A program made the position numbers and the translations under genes. Source: Aedes albopictus (lineage: Eukaryota > Arthropoda > Insecta > Diptera > Culicidae). Taken from it: DNA of 64,000 nucleotides. Shown here in pieces: positions 43,042 to 54,085 of this stretch. How positions within the stretch are numbered: the stretch's first letter is position 1; the number at the start of each line of letters is the position of its first letter. Location of the stretch: positions 39,609,066 to 39,673,065 of the forward strand of contig NC_085137.1 in assembly GCF_035046485.1 (NCBI RefSeq). Reading direction: 5' to 3'. The notes below the pieces were generated by a model that saw only the letters and a list, made by a program, of their open reading frames with translations, had not been told where the DNA came from and searched no databases.

Positions 43042-43349
43042 TGATGTAAGTCACATTAGTCAAGTTCTGTGAATTCTGTATTGACTATCAAGACTTACTT
43101 GTTTTTGTTTTCAGTATGAAGATTTCGTTTTAATTTGTTCTTTCATCTTCTGTATGAATATTTGATTTTACTTTGTTTAGACCTTTGATATTCATGTTTA
43201 TATTTTTATACCCTTTTTCTATATTGCTCTTTCGCTTTGCGATTTAAAATGCAAACAGGTGGACTAACACTGTTCAAAATGTGAAGAAAATCGCAGAAGT
43301 CAATAAACGCTGTTCGAAACCATCAAAATAATTGTTTATTTACTCATTC
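43042..43349. other. Intergenic region between convergent genes
   Basis: AT-rich. CAATAAACG near 43,300 can serve as polyadenylation signal for the DUF4806 gene. AATAAAC on the minus strand near 43,335 can serve the transposase. No ORF is supported. Confidence 0.5.
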
Positions 43350-45571
43350 TTACAAAAATGTGTGTAGCAAAGGCACAAAAACGTGATAGTTGTCTTTATA
43401 GGATACTACTACATATTTACAAACAACGTCTGTTGGGCGATAGAGTTTTAAGCGATTGGTTACAGTTATGTTTGCTTTATAAATGCCCAAATACGACGAT
43501 CGAATTGGTAGCACAAAAAAATCCTTAGGTAATGCCACGGGAACACCTTTTATGACAATTTGATTTTGTTCGTTGCAGGTAGCATCAATCATTTTGACAA
43601 TTTCATTTTGATTTGATAAGAACCATGAATTTTCAAACGACTGATTTAACAGGAGCCCTTCGCGAATGGAACAATTTACCTTGGCATTTCGTTTGAACAA
43701 GTTCGGAAATGATAACTTGGTTGTTTCTTGAGGAAGAATCAGAGTACTTTTCTCAAGGATTCTATTTGCCACTTGTTCCAAACAGTTATTTCCTTGTCGT
43801 AGGCATTTTTTCAACTGAGATAAATAGTTTTCAAATGGATATGCGGATATGGAATCCAATGATCCGAACCTTTCGACGTCAGATACCACATGTTCCAAAT
43901 TGTGTATATTACTGGTGATATACTCTTCCCCGTAAATATTTTTGAATTCTTCGATGAATTTTTCAAAAAGTGTTTGGGCTAAAGGTCTCAAACTGGCATA
44001 GAAATTCGAGGAACAAATCGTTACCGCGGTGAACAAAAGGAGAAAATGGTTGTATACCGTTTCATCTACTATATCGCTCAACACTACGATGCCAATATAA
44101 TTCAAAAACGTTCGCCATTCAGTGCCTTTCCAAAATGCCAAGCAATCCATAGGTCTCATTTTACGGTGAAATTCGCAAGGTAGCTTGATGTTGGTAATTC
44201 TCTCCGACAGTTGTTGGATTTGAAATGCACGCAGTTTTCCGGAAAATCCCAAAGCACCATCCCTCCAACCAGTCAGAAGTTTTTTCATCACGCCAAGATC
44301 GAAGAGATGGAGAGAATCGGCTACAACAAAATCTTTGATCATGTCAACCTCAGCAATTCTCAGGATAGGGGATTCTTCACCATTATGATGTTTGCCATAC
44401 ATTTTATTGCGGAATTTCTCATCAGTTCTAGGTGCGCAGTGCAATGATGGAAAGACAACTGTCCGTGAGACATGTGAATATTCACCATGTATCGTACATT
44501 TTAGGCAACCATTTTTGCTGTTGAAGTTTACGACACCTGAAACATTAAATAGTAAAATCAATAAACTCTTACAATTTAGAAAATAATGGAGTTATGTAAG
44601 TAATGTGTTTTGAATCTTCAACGTATAGACACAAACCTTTTACGAAAGCTCGTGCAGGAGAATCACAAATAAAACATCTAATTTTTATGTCGATTTTGTA
44701 GCCGTTCATAGTGAATCCATTTTGCAAAATGGGAATGATTTCGTTGACAAATGGTGTCAGAAAGTCATTTACGTTTGTGGGTTTGGATTTCCCGAAGAAA
44801 ATACCAACGGGCATTGGTTTTAGGCTGGGGAAACCGTAGACATTACACAAAATAGGCCATAATTGGAATTTTGAACTTTTGTGTATCGGTAGACCGTCTA
44901 TATTGACGTTGATGCTTATGGAGATGTTTTCAGCCAGCTCATCGAACCAATGTTCTAAACATTTTTGGAGTCCAAAATGCCAATATTTTCCACCTGCCAT
45001 TTCGATACACAATCGACCCGTGTCTTGTGGGGTATCGAGTAATGTCCGAGGATCCGCAGGCAATCGCGTGTCGTTGTACTGGTATCTCATAATTTGTAGT
45101 AGATCTTTCAATGCTCGATGAGTAATATTGTGGCGTAAAGACCATGCCTTCATCGAAATTTTGACATCCTTTTCATCAGGTTCAGTGAAGACTTCCATAA
45201 CTTCTACAGGGTCTTCATCATCATATGAAACCTCAGCAGTGTGCTCACTTGAATCCGAAGCATCGCTTTGATATTCCATATACGCGGGATTTTCATACAC
45301 TTCATACTGCAGATCTACAAATTAAAAATAGTTTCATATTTATGCTTGATACAATGAAAGTTGACAAATTACTTGGAGTTGATTGAAGAGTTAATTCGCC
45401 GAATTTGTTTTCGTATCCAGGACTTATCGTCTGATCAGTTTGATCATTTTTTGCATTATATGTAACTGTGGAACTAATGTTTTTAACAATTTTCTCGTAT
45501 TTTTCTCGCATGCGTTTCAGATTTCTATGGAATGATCCACTTTTTTTGTATTTTTTGTAAATTTTCTCCAT
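43350..45571 (-). CDS. tnp2-like transposase of a CACTA (EnSpm)-like element
   Basis: Three exons on the minus strand: 45,571-45,373, 45,314-44,637 and 44,536-43,350, joined by GT-AG introns with matching phases. This gives 687 residues from the ATG at 45,571. A good acceptor (CTTTTCCAATAG) at about 45,617 suggests that a further 5' exon may exist. The layout follows tnp2-type transposases. A conserved VNIDGLPI with Asp206 is followed by the SSKFQLWPI block, then CDSPAR with Asp284, a CLKC zinc-like pair after the exon 2-3 junction, and a DSLHLFDLGVMKKLL motif. These are the usual acidic positions of the DDE-type core; I did not assign the third acid. The frame is intact. It converges with the DUF4806 gene. 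I could not identify CACT-type terminal repeats, so element borders are unknown. Confidence 0.8.
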
Positions 45572-45617
45572 TTTTGTACAAAAACCCAAAAACGAACCGT
45601 CTTGCAACACGTACTAT

Positions 45618-46117
45618 TGGAAAAGAAACAAGAGAGCTGAATTAGGGAATAATCACAATCATGTTAAGTGATTGTTCTGTATTTATGTATTTTTTGAACA
45701 AATTGTATAAGAACGCTTGATGCACTTTAGAAGAGCATTAACGGAAGCTAAACATTTTTTGTTTGAATAACAGCGCACTTCATTGCCATTATTCACAATA
45801 TGTTGGTCATTAGCTTAAGAAAATGATATAGTAGCTTCAGTAGAACTTGTTGTTCAACGAATTGACGATAGCCCAACAAAAGAGTTTTTATTAGCTGCAG
45901 AAGCTTTTACGCAGTTAATAGATCAGCTTTGCATAGGTAGTAGAACAGAGATCATTCTCTTTGCATTTGAAGAGGTTTAATCAGCTTGTAATTCAAACAC
46001 TAGTATTTTGTGGAACAATAGCTTTTGGATGAGCTATAATAAGTTTTATTACAATAGCGATTCAACATATAATTTAATCAGCTTGGAATGCTATTATTAA
46101 GCTATTCTTAAACCTAT
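45618..46117. other. Non-coding, MITE-like sequence between the two transposon units
   Basis: It contains several TTATTAAGCT / AGCTATAATAAG-type words and no ORF. It probably holds the 5' end of the minus-strand transposase unit and an insertion that separates the next transposase from its own 5' exon. No borders could be fixed. Confidence 0.4.
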
Positions 46118-47023
46118 GTGTTTCTTAAAAGCATCCAATTGTTTCTTGGGATTGGACCTGCTTTAAACATTGATTATATTACCCACGATGAATTGCATTA
46201 TTTAACAGGATACGACGAACACCAATTTTCATACATTCTTTGCTTAGTGTTAAAAATAGGTGAGCATGATTGGCCATGCTTCACAATGAGTGTTAGAAAT
46301 CAGCTACTTGTCACACTTATTAAATTAAGGTTAAATTTTGACTACAGATTTTTAAGCATTTTGTTTCGCGTCTCTGAACAAATGATAAGTAAAATTTTTA
46401 AGTTTTGGCTTGATGCTCTTGATCGAATGGTAAATTCAATTGATTTTTGGAGTTTAGGGGCAAAAGGAGAAGGTTTGTATAGAGCTGTAATTGATTGTTC
46501 AGAGTTTATGATCGACAAACCATCGGAAGTACTAAAGCAACAAATTACGTGGTCCACATATAAGCATCGCAACACTTTCAAAGTAATGGTTGCCATTGAT
46601 GAGAATGGGCTGATTATATTTGTGAGTCCACTATTTGGTGGATCAGCCACTGACGATACAATTGTACAGAAGTCAGGGCTATTGGATTTGTTAAAAACTG
46701 GTGATTATGTTCTAGCAGATAGAGGGTTTGAGAGCAATGATGTTATGGAAGAGAAAGGTATTATTCTCAACAAACCGCCTTCTAAGAAGGGAGACCAACT
46801 TTCAGAAGTAGATGTAGCGAATACGAGAGCCATAGCTAGTCGTAGAGTTGAAGTTGAAAGATTAATTGGTTTAACTAAAGATAATCGTATTCTAACCCAA
46901 AGAATAAGTCGATTTTTATTTCCGTTTGCAAGTAAAATAGTAAATGTTATTTTCAAATTAACCAATTTCAAACGACCAATTTGCAAAGGTGTGACATGCT
47001 TGAACAGAGGTTGTCCCAAGTAA
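46118..47023 (+). CDS. DDE_Tnp_4 (Harbinger/ISL2EU-type) transposase, 5' end missing or unresolved
   Basis: The frame is 301 codons and opens after a stop at 46,109. It has no ATG at its start (GTG at 46,118), so an upstream exon is expected. The N-terminal half is a helix-turn-helix region (SVRNQLLVTLIKLRLNFDYRFLS). The catalytic core has Asp126 in VIDCSEF, Asp201 in LADRGFE and Glu247 in VEVERLIG, the DDE order of the DDE_Tnp_4 family. The C-terminal part runs to a normal stop. The family usually has a DNA-binding module in front (THAP in ISL2EU); none is visible in the 500 bp upstream. It converges with the SWIM-YqaJ gene, 191 bp between stops. The catalytic residues are intact, but the gene may be 5'-truncated. 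Confidence 0.8.
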   Translation: MFLKSIQLFLGIGPALNIDYITHDELHYLTGYDEHQFSYILCLVLKIGEHDWPCFTMSVRNQLLVTLIKLRLNFDYRFLSILFRVSEQMISKIFKFWLDALDRMVNSIDFWSLGAKGEGLYRAVIDCSEFMIDKPSEVLKQQITWSTYKHRNTFKVMVAIDENGLIIFVSPLFGGSATDDTIVQKSGLLDLLKTGDYVLADRGFESNDVMEEKGIILNKPPSKKGDQLSEVDVANTRAIASRRVEVERLIGLTKDNRILTQRISRFLFPFASKIVNVIFKLTNFKRPICKGVTCLNRGCPK

Positions 47024-47214
47024 TTAAATGTTCAGAGAGAGATATACATTTCTGTTATACTTACCTACAGATGGTAATTGTATATTTTCAGGTCTAGATT
47101 TAAGTATTTGTTTTTTGTTTTTATTAAGTTTTACTCATTGATAATCGAAAACACAAGAACGAACTGATTGGAATAATAATTTATTTAGAACACACTCATT
47201 TATTAACGTACATT

Positions 47215-48599
47215 TCAAACTTTGATCCCAAACTGTACACAAAATTGCTCACAAAAAACGTATTTATAATATTTGTCAATCTTGTCAATAGTAGATGCAA
47301 TGTACTGACTATCGAATTCTATTTTCTGTGTTTTGATTCCATTTAGCGTATAAACGGCAAAAATACAAGACTCGGCATTTGTAACGTACATTTGATACTG
47401 AACTTGTGAAAAATAAGGGTGCCTTCGTCTCAATTTACCTTCTTTATCCCAACATGATGCACAGGATGGACATTGGTTCCTGATGCTGTATGGTGCCTTG
47501 ATCTCTAGTACAGTTTTTCGACAATCGCTTATGCCATCTGGCGAGCCAGCCAGGTAATTTCGTCTTTTATCGATAAACAAACCACATTTTCCAAAATTGT
47601 ATTCTGCATGGGTAGATTTCAGTAAATTAAACGCCACATCTTCTTTTTCTTTCCCCCAGGCTAACTGTGGTAAATTATACCCACTGAGGTCATCGAAATT
47701 TCTTTTAGAAGGTACCGTACTGGGTGGCTTCATATTTTTTTCACTTGTTTCCATTGCTGTAATGACGCTATGAATATTCGAAGCAGTTAACCTGGACTTT
47801 CGGTATTCGAACCATGAAGTGGATCCAGCTTGCTCTATTGTTTGTTTTTCAATAGCATCAATTTGGTCACTCGATATTTTGTTGATAGAATTCACGTAAT
47901 CTTCAAAAGGTGCCGTAATATAATCATGATCATGAAAAAGGGCAATCAAATTACAGTTTCGTCCACTGTTGAAACTGGTATGCAACCCGTAATTGATCGA
48001 GGCATCCACTGCAAATTTAGTGAACTCAGCACTTGGAGTGCAGCGTGCGGAATTCGTAATCAGTTGGTTGTCCTTTGGAGCAAACAATTTGTCTATCGGT
48101 GTGCCCGACAACTGTTCGTCATCTAGTTTGGGTGGTTTGTGCCACTGCTGTAATTCAGATGTACATGATGCTCCAGTAAAAATTGTGCCTGAAATCCAAA
48201 GCGTTTAGGTAATGATTATGGAAAATAAGACTTTTACTTTGTAGTAGGTATGGCGATGTAATGTGCTTTAAAAAGGTACCTGTTTCTAGGTAGCATTCCA
48301 GGCAAAGAAGGAGAGCAGCTACATGCTTACAAGCTGCCGAATTGCCTTGCCCAGCCGGGCATGTGCATGTGGATTTAGCGATTGCTGTTGTTGTAAATTC
48401 AACAATAACGCGATAAAGCACTCCTTTCTTCATCGCAGCCTTACAAAAGCATCGTTTTTGAAGATTATTCGCAGTAGTCTGAAAAAACGTTTATATTTTT
48501 TACTAAAAATTTGTTGTGGTTTTTTAATTCTGTTAATACAAACCTTCCCAAATCCGACCTGCCTTAAATGATTGGCCACATGCAGTTTTCGGCCCTCCT
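47215..48599 (-). CDS. SWIM zinc finger plus YqaJ nuclease-domain protein, 5' end in the gap
   Basis: Minus-strand exons: 48,599-48,544 (partial), 48,478-48,280 and 48,188-47,215, joined by GT-AG introns in consistent phase. The second exon carries a SWIM zinc finger (CTCP...CKHVAALLL). The third carries the SCTSELQQWHKP linker and a YqaJ-type PD-(D/E)XK nuclease domain: WFEYRKSRLTASN, GSPDGI, the catalytic-type LEIKAP and QVQYQMYV. YqaJ domains are phage-type recombination exonucleases. Some eukaryotic DNA transposons, notably ISL2EU as I recall, carry such a protein beside a DDE transposase, which is the arrangement here. The role is unproven; end processing or excision repair is a reasonable guess. 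The 5' part is lost in the N run at 48,600. Confidence 0.82.
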
Positions 48600-49099
48600 N
48601 NNNNNNNNNNNNNNNNNNNNNNNNNNNNNNNNNNNNNNNNNNNNNNNNNNNNNNNNNNNNNNNNNNNNNNNNNNNNNNNNNNNNNNNNNNNNNNNNNNNN
48701 NNNNNNNNNNNNNNNNNNNNNNNNNNNNNNNNNNNNNNNNNNNNNNNNNNNNNNNNNNNNNNNNNNNNNNNNNNNNNNNNNNNNNNNNNNNNNNNNNNNN
48801 NNNNNNNNNNNNNNNNNNNNNNNNNNNNNNNNNNNNNNNNNNNNNNNNNNNNNNNNNNNNNNNNNNNNNNNNNNNNNNNNNNNNNNNNNNNNNNNNNNNN
48901 NNNNNNNNNNNNNNNNNNNNNNNNNNNNNNNNNNNNNNNNNNNNNNNNNNNNNNNNNNNNNNNNNNNNNNNNNNNNNNNNNNNNNNNNNNNNNNNNNNNN
49001 NNNNNNNNNNNNNNNNNNNNNNNNNNNNNNNNNNNNNNNNNNNNNNNNNNNNNNNNNNNNNNNNNNNNNNNNNNNNNNNNNNNNNNNNNNNNNNNNNNN
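48600..49099. other. Assembly gap (500 N)
   Basis: It separates the SWIM-YqaJ gene from the 3' half of a ZAD/C2H2 gene. A round 500 N usually marks a gap of unknown true size. Confidence 0.99.
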
Positions 49100-49511
49100 G
49101 AATGGACATCTAGGTAAGCCATGAGATCCACAGCCTACGTTAGTGTTATGGTGATATTTTTGTTTTAGGTATAAGGCCCTACAAATGTGAACGAGGCTGC
49201 CCGGCAGAGACCTTCGCGTGCAAGTACAAGCGTCAGGCACATTATCGGAGAGTTCACTTTGGCTATACGTACGAATGTACGCTTTGTGATAAATCTTTTG
49301 GAACCCGGCAGGGCCTGTTTTACCACAAGCAGAGGAAACACAATTCACACGAGTGTACCGTTTGTCATCAAAAATTTGAAACAAAGTAAGAGCACTCGAA
49401 TGTGTATTTTTTGTATTTTAGAATAATATTTCCTTTTTCAGGACTGTTTTGAGACGACACATTGCTGTGCTTCATAAAGAGGTCGCTATCATTCCCTCGT
49501 CTGTCAGTTGA
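49100..49511 (+). CDS. ZAD/C2H2 zinc-finger gene, copy B, 3' exons only
   Basis: Three plus-strand pieces: the end of an exon at 49,100-49,113 (GT donor), 49,169-49,385 and 49,442-49,511 with TGA. They encode three fingers: YKCERGC...HYRRVH, YECTLCDKSFGTRQGLFYHKQRKH, and HECTVCHQKF completed across the last intron by RRHIAVLH. The first two match copy C closely; the third finger exon is absent from copy C, which stops early. The 5' half (ZAD and linker) would lie in the gap. It is a DNA-binding transcription factor of the insect-expanded ZAD class by relation to its neighbours. It could be the missing 3' end of copy A if the intervening 21 kb is a later insertion or an assembly artefact. Confidence 0.8.
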
Positions 49512-49856
49512 TCCTCCAAACATTTGGAGGTAGATATTGTAATAACGTGGAGGCCCCAAACTGGACTGAAAATGGCGATTTTTTGCTTATGAGAATATAA
49601 AAGAAAGTTTCTAACAAATCTGAGGGGCCATTCGGATGTTTATAGGAAATTTGAATTCGAAAATACCTATGTGCAATCGCAGTAACCCGTTTTTTATTTA
49701 AATTTTGTTTGACATCTACGACTCAATATTTTGTCACTCTGCATAACGTTTTCTTTCAATAAAGACGCTTTCACGAAGGTTTCAGTGTATTTTACTCTGC
49801 TTCCAAAGACGGTTCCGACGAAGGTTCCGACAGGTTATGAGCCCGGCGGAGTAACA

Positions 49857-50012
49857 ATGAGCCTCTGCACGAATCTGGCGTACTGCTCACTCCCACAGAA
49901 AACTTGAAAACAGTTCGCACAGTAAAAGTCAAATGTGACTTTTACTGTGCGCGCTGTTTTCAAATTTTCTGTGGGAGTGAAAAGGACAGGGCAAATTTGT
50001 GCAGAGGCTCAT
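49857..50012. repeat. 156-bp fold-back hairpin
   Basis: The ends ATGAGCCTCTGCAC and complement are inverted, and inner arms CACTCCCACAGAAAA and AAAAGTCA/TGACTTTT continue the pairing with a tiny loop near 49,935. The target duplication is unclear. Non-coding; it lies between ZAD copies B and C. Confidence 0.8.
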
Positions 50013-50062
50013 ATACGCTAGAAGAACAGTAAACAGTGGTTCAAGGAACAGTTTAGTGGTTC

Positions 50063-50260
50063 GTGATAGTGAAGTTGCTGAAAATTGACATGGAGCTGAA
50101 AGCGGAAGTTGGATGTGACATTGCGGAAGAATTGAAGTGCAATTTTATCATGGCCAGTCTACCAGAGTCGTACGATAGTTTCGTGACAATTACTGAAGGC
50201 TGCGACGTAAATCTTACGGAACGGACGGTGAAAACAAAGCTGTTTTCACTGTTTTGGATA
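50063..50260 (+). pseudogene. Ty1/copia-type gag fragment
   Basis: A short frame containing IAEELKCNFIMASLPESYDSF followed by LTERTVKTKL fits the UBN2/gag region of copia-like retrotransposons, where a LLASLPESYD-type block is conserved. Nothing else of such an element is nearby, so it is a remnant. The rest of the frame to 50,338 has no recognisable content. Confidence 0.5.
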
Positions 50261-50693
50261 CCCCAATCATTGGAGCCCAATGAATTGTGGACCCTCTTCA
50301 GTATATATTTTGGACACCCGGTGTTTAAACCCGTTTAAAACTATTTTTGAAGAAACTGCCACTTGCATATGATGGATCACATTCTAAACGCTTGATTAAC
50401 TAAGGATGATTAGAAGAACTTTTCATCTCTCCATTAAATCTGTGAAAATCGTGGTAATACGACTCAGGGGGTACAAATTATATTGGTTACCCTAATATAC
50501 CAAGCATTTTTCACCACAACACTGAGTTTTATATACAAAATAGATCTTTTTGATTGTTCTTATTCATTTTTTAATATAAAAATTAGGATGATTGCTCCAT
50601 TGTTGCCCACTAATCATAAAATATGAAGAAGTGGTATTGCGATCGGACATGTCATGTTTTATTTTAATACTAAACAACGATGGAATTTTGCCT

Positions 50694-51674
50694 TCAATTC
50701 TGCGACTGCGTACTACAATTGGGATGCCTCTGTTTGTGACTAAACAAGCCCTGACGGGTTCCATACGGTCGACCGCAAAATCCACATGTATACTTGAAAC
50801 CATCGTGAACCTTTCGATAATGTTCCTGACGTTTGTACTTGCACGCAAAGTGTGCCGTCTCGTCGTCTTCCTTACAGCCTCGTTCACATTTGTAGGGCTT
50901 TAAACCTGTAACGAATATTTAAACAATTCAAATTACATCCAAGTAAGCTATGAATATTCCTTGCCTACCTAGATGTCCATTCATGTGGCTGTCGAAACGC
51001 ATCTTTTGAACTACTTTCCCACAACGATTGCATTTTATGTGCTTCCCTGTATATTTTCCTTTGTAAATGCGTGTTTCTACCGCCAGGTCCTGTGTTGGGG
51101 ATTCTGAAATATCCACCGATTCTTGTGGTGGGTCAGCAGTTATTAGGCTTATATTGTAGATATCATCCCGATCTTCTTCAGTGTCTTCATATTTCTCCAT
51201 CCAAAACGAGTACTCCTCTGAAATTTCTTCATTTGGATCATCGAGCGAAATGATGCTTATATCCTCGATCACATTAGACTCGCTCAACAGAACTTCCTGA
51301 ACCTCCATACACTGTGATTGATAATCTCGAAATTCTTGCATGCGTATCCGACACAGTACGCAAATCCAATGGCTCATTTGATCGCTTTCGGAAACCTAAA
51401 ACATCCATTGTAAATCAATACATTACTATATATGATGCCGCAAAGTTTGTAACAAAAGTATCATAAAATTTTTTGGTCAGATATCAGTTATAATGTTCTT
51501 AAGATATTACAATATTAGATTGCATACCACTATCGAGAGAAGATCCGATATCAAGATCGAGAGGTCATTCTGTTCAAAGATATCTTCTAGCGATTCTTCG
51601 CTCAAGCACAAACGGCACACCTTCTGAAAGTTTTGATTTGATTTACAGCCACCGGTAAGGACCAAATCAGTCAT
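50694..51674 (-). CDS. ZAD/C2H2 zinc-finger protein, copy C, apparently complete
   Basis: Minus-strand exons: 51,674-51,528, 51,395-50,969 and 50,905-50,694, joined by GT-AG introns with matching phase. They total 786 bases, giving 261 residues. The N-terminal ZAD domain uses CRLC (exon 1) and CVLC (exon 2). An acidic linker follows, rich in Asp, Glu and Ser. Next comes a finger starting CNRCGKVV and completed by HMNGH, then YKCERGC with HYRKVH, and YTCGFCGRPYGTRQGLFSHKQRH. ZAD proteins are insect transcription factors that dimerise through the ZAD and bind DNA through the fingers. It is nearly identical to copy A in exons 1-2. Relative to copy B it stops before the last finger, perhaps by a derived early stop. 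Confidence 0.85.
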
Positions 51675-51889
51675 TATTATTTTATAAAATCTTGCTATAT
51701 CGCAATGTGTTTGAATCCAAAAATGTAACTTCTGTGAATCTAACAACCAGCTTTCATCAACCAGTTTTATTTTTCCGTGTTTCTACTGGTTGGTGGGAAT
51801 CTAACAACCAGTTTTTGTACCGTACTTGAACAAAGGGGTGACTTTGTACCGATAAAAGATTAATCCTGTAAAACATGTGTCCGATCCAT

Positions 51890-54085
51890 CGCAACAACTG
51901 AAAATGTTGCGCAACGTGAAAAAGTTGCATTGCTATGAAAAATGTTGCATGGTATGGTTACATAGCCAAAAAAATGTTGCATGCTGCAAAACGTTACCTC
52001 CATAAGAATATTGTCTATCCGGTTGGAATCAAGACCGACATTTAATCAAAAATTGCCATTTTCTTAGTCTACAAGTGTCGCAACTGTTTCGCATCTAGTG
52101 CGCTGTGTTGCTGACAACAACGGGAAGGATGCGCCCTATTTTTGACCTGATTGAAAAACGTCGCGAGTTGGGTCGCGTCGCGACTTGATTGTGCGAAGTC
52201 CGGTTTGGTGGCGGCCCGACAATACCTATGTAGGCGTCATGCGATGTAGTGTCATGCGATATTAAAAATGTTGCACGATATAAAACACGTTGCATGACAT
52301 TGAGAATGTTGCATCTCATGAAAAATGTTGCATGCCTCCAAAATGTCACCTTCATGAGAGTACTAGTATTGGTTGTATGTCACTTATAACAATAATGTTG
52401 CATGATACAAAAGGTGTATGCCATTAAAGTTGTTGCATGACATGAAAAATGTAGCATCACAAGAAAAATGTAGCATGTCCGCAAAAGATCACCTCTGATA
52501 GAATACTAATGTGGGTAGGATGTCAAACAATAGAGAGAATGTAGCTGACATGTTGCAGATATGAAAATTGTTGCATCGCATGGAAAACGTTGCATGCCTG
52601 TAAAATGTCACCTTCATGAGAATACTAGTATTGGTTGTATGTCACTTATAACTATAATGTTGCATGATACAAAAAGTGCATGCCATGAAAGTTGTTGCAT
52701 GACATGAAAAATGTAGCATCACAAGAAAAATGTAGCATGTCCGCAAAAGATCACCTCTGATAGAATACTAATGTGGGTAGGATGTCAAACAATAGAAAGA
52801 ATGTAGCTGACATGTTGCAGATATGAAAATTGTTGCATCGCATGGAAAACGTTGCATGCCTGTAAAATGTCACCTTCATGAGAATACTAGTATTGGTTGT
52901 ATGTCACATGCCATGAAAGTTGTTGCATGACATGAAAAATATAGCATCACAAGAAAAATGTAGCATGTCCGCAAAAGATCACCTCTGATAGAATACTAAT
53001 GTGGGTAGGATGTCAAACAATAGAAAGAATGTAGCTGACATGTTGCTGATATGAAAATTGTTGCATCGCATGGAAAACGTTGCATGCCTGTAAAATGTCA
53101 CCTTCATGAGAATACTAGTATTGGTTGTATGTCACATGCCATGAAAGTTGTTGCATGACATGAAAAATATAGCATCACAAGAAAAATGTAGCATGTCCGC
53201 AAAAGATCACCTCTGATAGAATACTAATGTGGGTAGGATGTCAAACAATAGAAAGAATGTAGCTGACATGTTGCAGATATGAAAATTGTAGCATCGCATG
53301 GAAAATGTTGCATGCCTGTAAAATCCCAAGTAACCACGGTGCTGAAGCCTTCACGCTAAAACTGCTCAGCACTAAAATGTGTAAGACCTACTCATATGTG
53401 CATAATTTCCAGACCACACAAAAATGTGTGACAGTTACACATTCTCAAAAAACAGCTCGTACACTCGTCTAGATGTGAAATGTTGATTTTTTTTTTGTTT
53501 TCCAAGGTCACTAGTAATCCTAGCTAGATTGTTGTACAAAAATTTTTGCGAATTTAACGATTTTGCGGACACTGGAGCTGATTTTGTAAATGTGCAAGGG
53601 TTACACATTTTTGGTGTAGTCTGGAAATTATGCACTTTAGTGCTGAGCGGCGTTAGCGTGTTATTGCATGCAGATATACGGTGTATTTAGTGCAATCATT
53701 ACTTTACATGCAAACTTAAGGTTGATTTAAAGTGGAAGTGGGCAATTATAGAATCAAATTAAGATTAAACTGGTATAATCTTGGAGCAGTCGCATAATTG
53801 CCCATTTCCACTTTAAATCAACTTTAAGTTTGCATGTAAAGTAATGTTTGCTCTAAATGCACCGTATATCAGCATACAATGAGGCTTCCAGCATCGTGGT
53901 TACTTGGGATGTCACCTTCATGAGAGTAATAGTATTGGTTGAATGTCACTTATAACAATAATGTTGCATGATACAAAAAGTGCATGCCATGAAAGTTGTT
54001 GCATGACATGAAAAATGTAGCATCACATGAAAAATGTAGCATATCCGCAAAAGATCACCTCTGATAGAATACTAATGTGATTTGG
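51890..54085. repeat. ATGTTGCAT-rich tandem array, 228-262-bp units
   Basis: Short ATGTTGCAT and ATGTAGCAT words are organised in longer units. The marker AAATGTCACCTTCATGAG starts at 52,341, 52,603, 52,865 and 53,093, giving spacings of 262, 262 and 228 bp (a 34-bp deletion in later units). The array is interrupted by a MITE (53,325-53,908) and stops abruptly where the 178-bp satellite begins. No coding capacity. Confidence 0.9.
53325..53908. mobile_element. 584-bp MITE with CCCAAGTAACCACGG ends, AT target
   Basis: The ends CCCAAGTAACCACGGTGCTG and complement (one mismatch) are inverted. Neighbouring array units give the unoccupied sequence GTAAAATGTCACC, so the insertion duplicated only AT (53,323-53,324, 53,909-53,910). 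Inside are two further inverted pairs: about 53,350-53,410 with 53,620-53,660, and about 53,700-53,745 with 53,797-53,850. Non-coding. A 2-bp AT duplication would fit ISL2EU-type transposition as I recall it, which is a hypothesis. Confidence 0.87.

Noticed and set aside
47013..47023. CCCAAGTAA at the end of the DDE transposase frame
   Set aside because: Looks like the MITE end but lies in coding sequence with no inverted partner; treated as coincidence.
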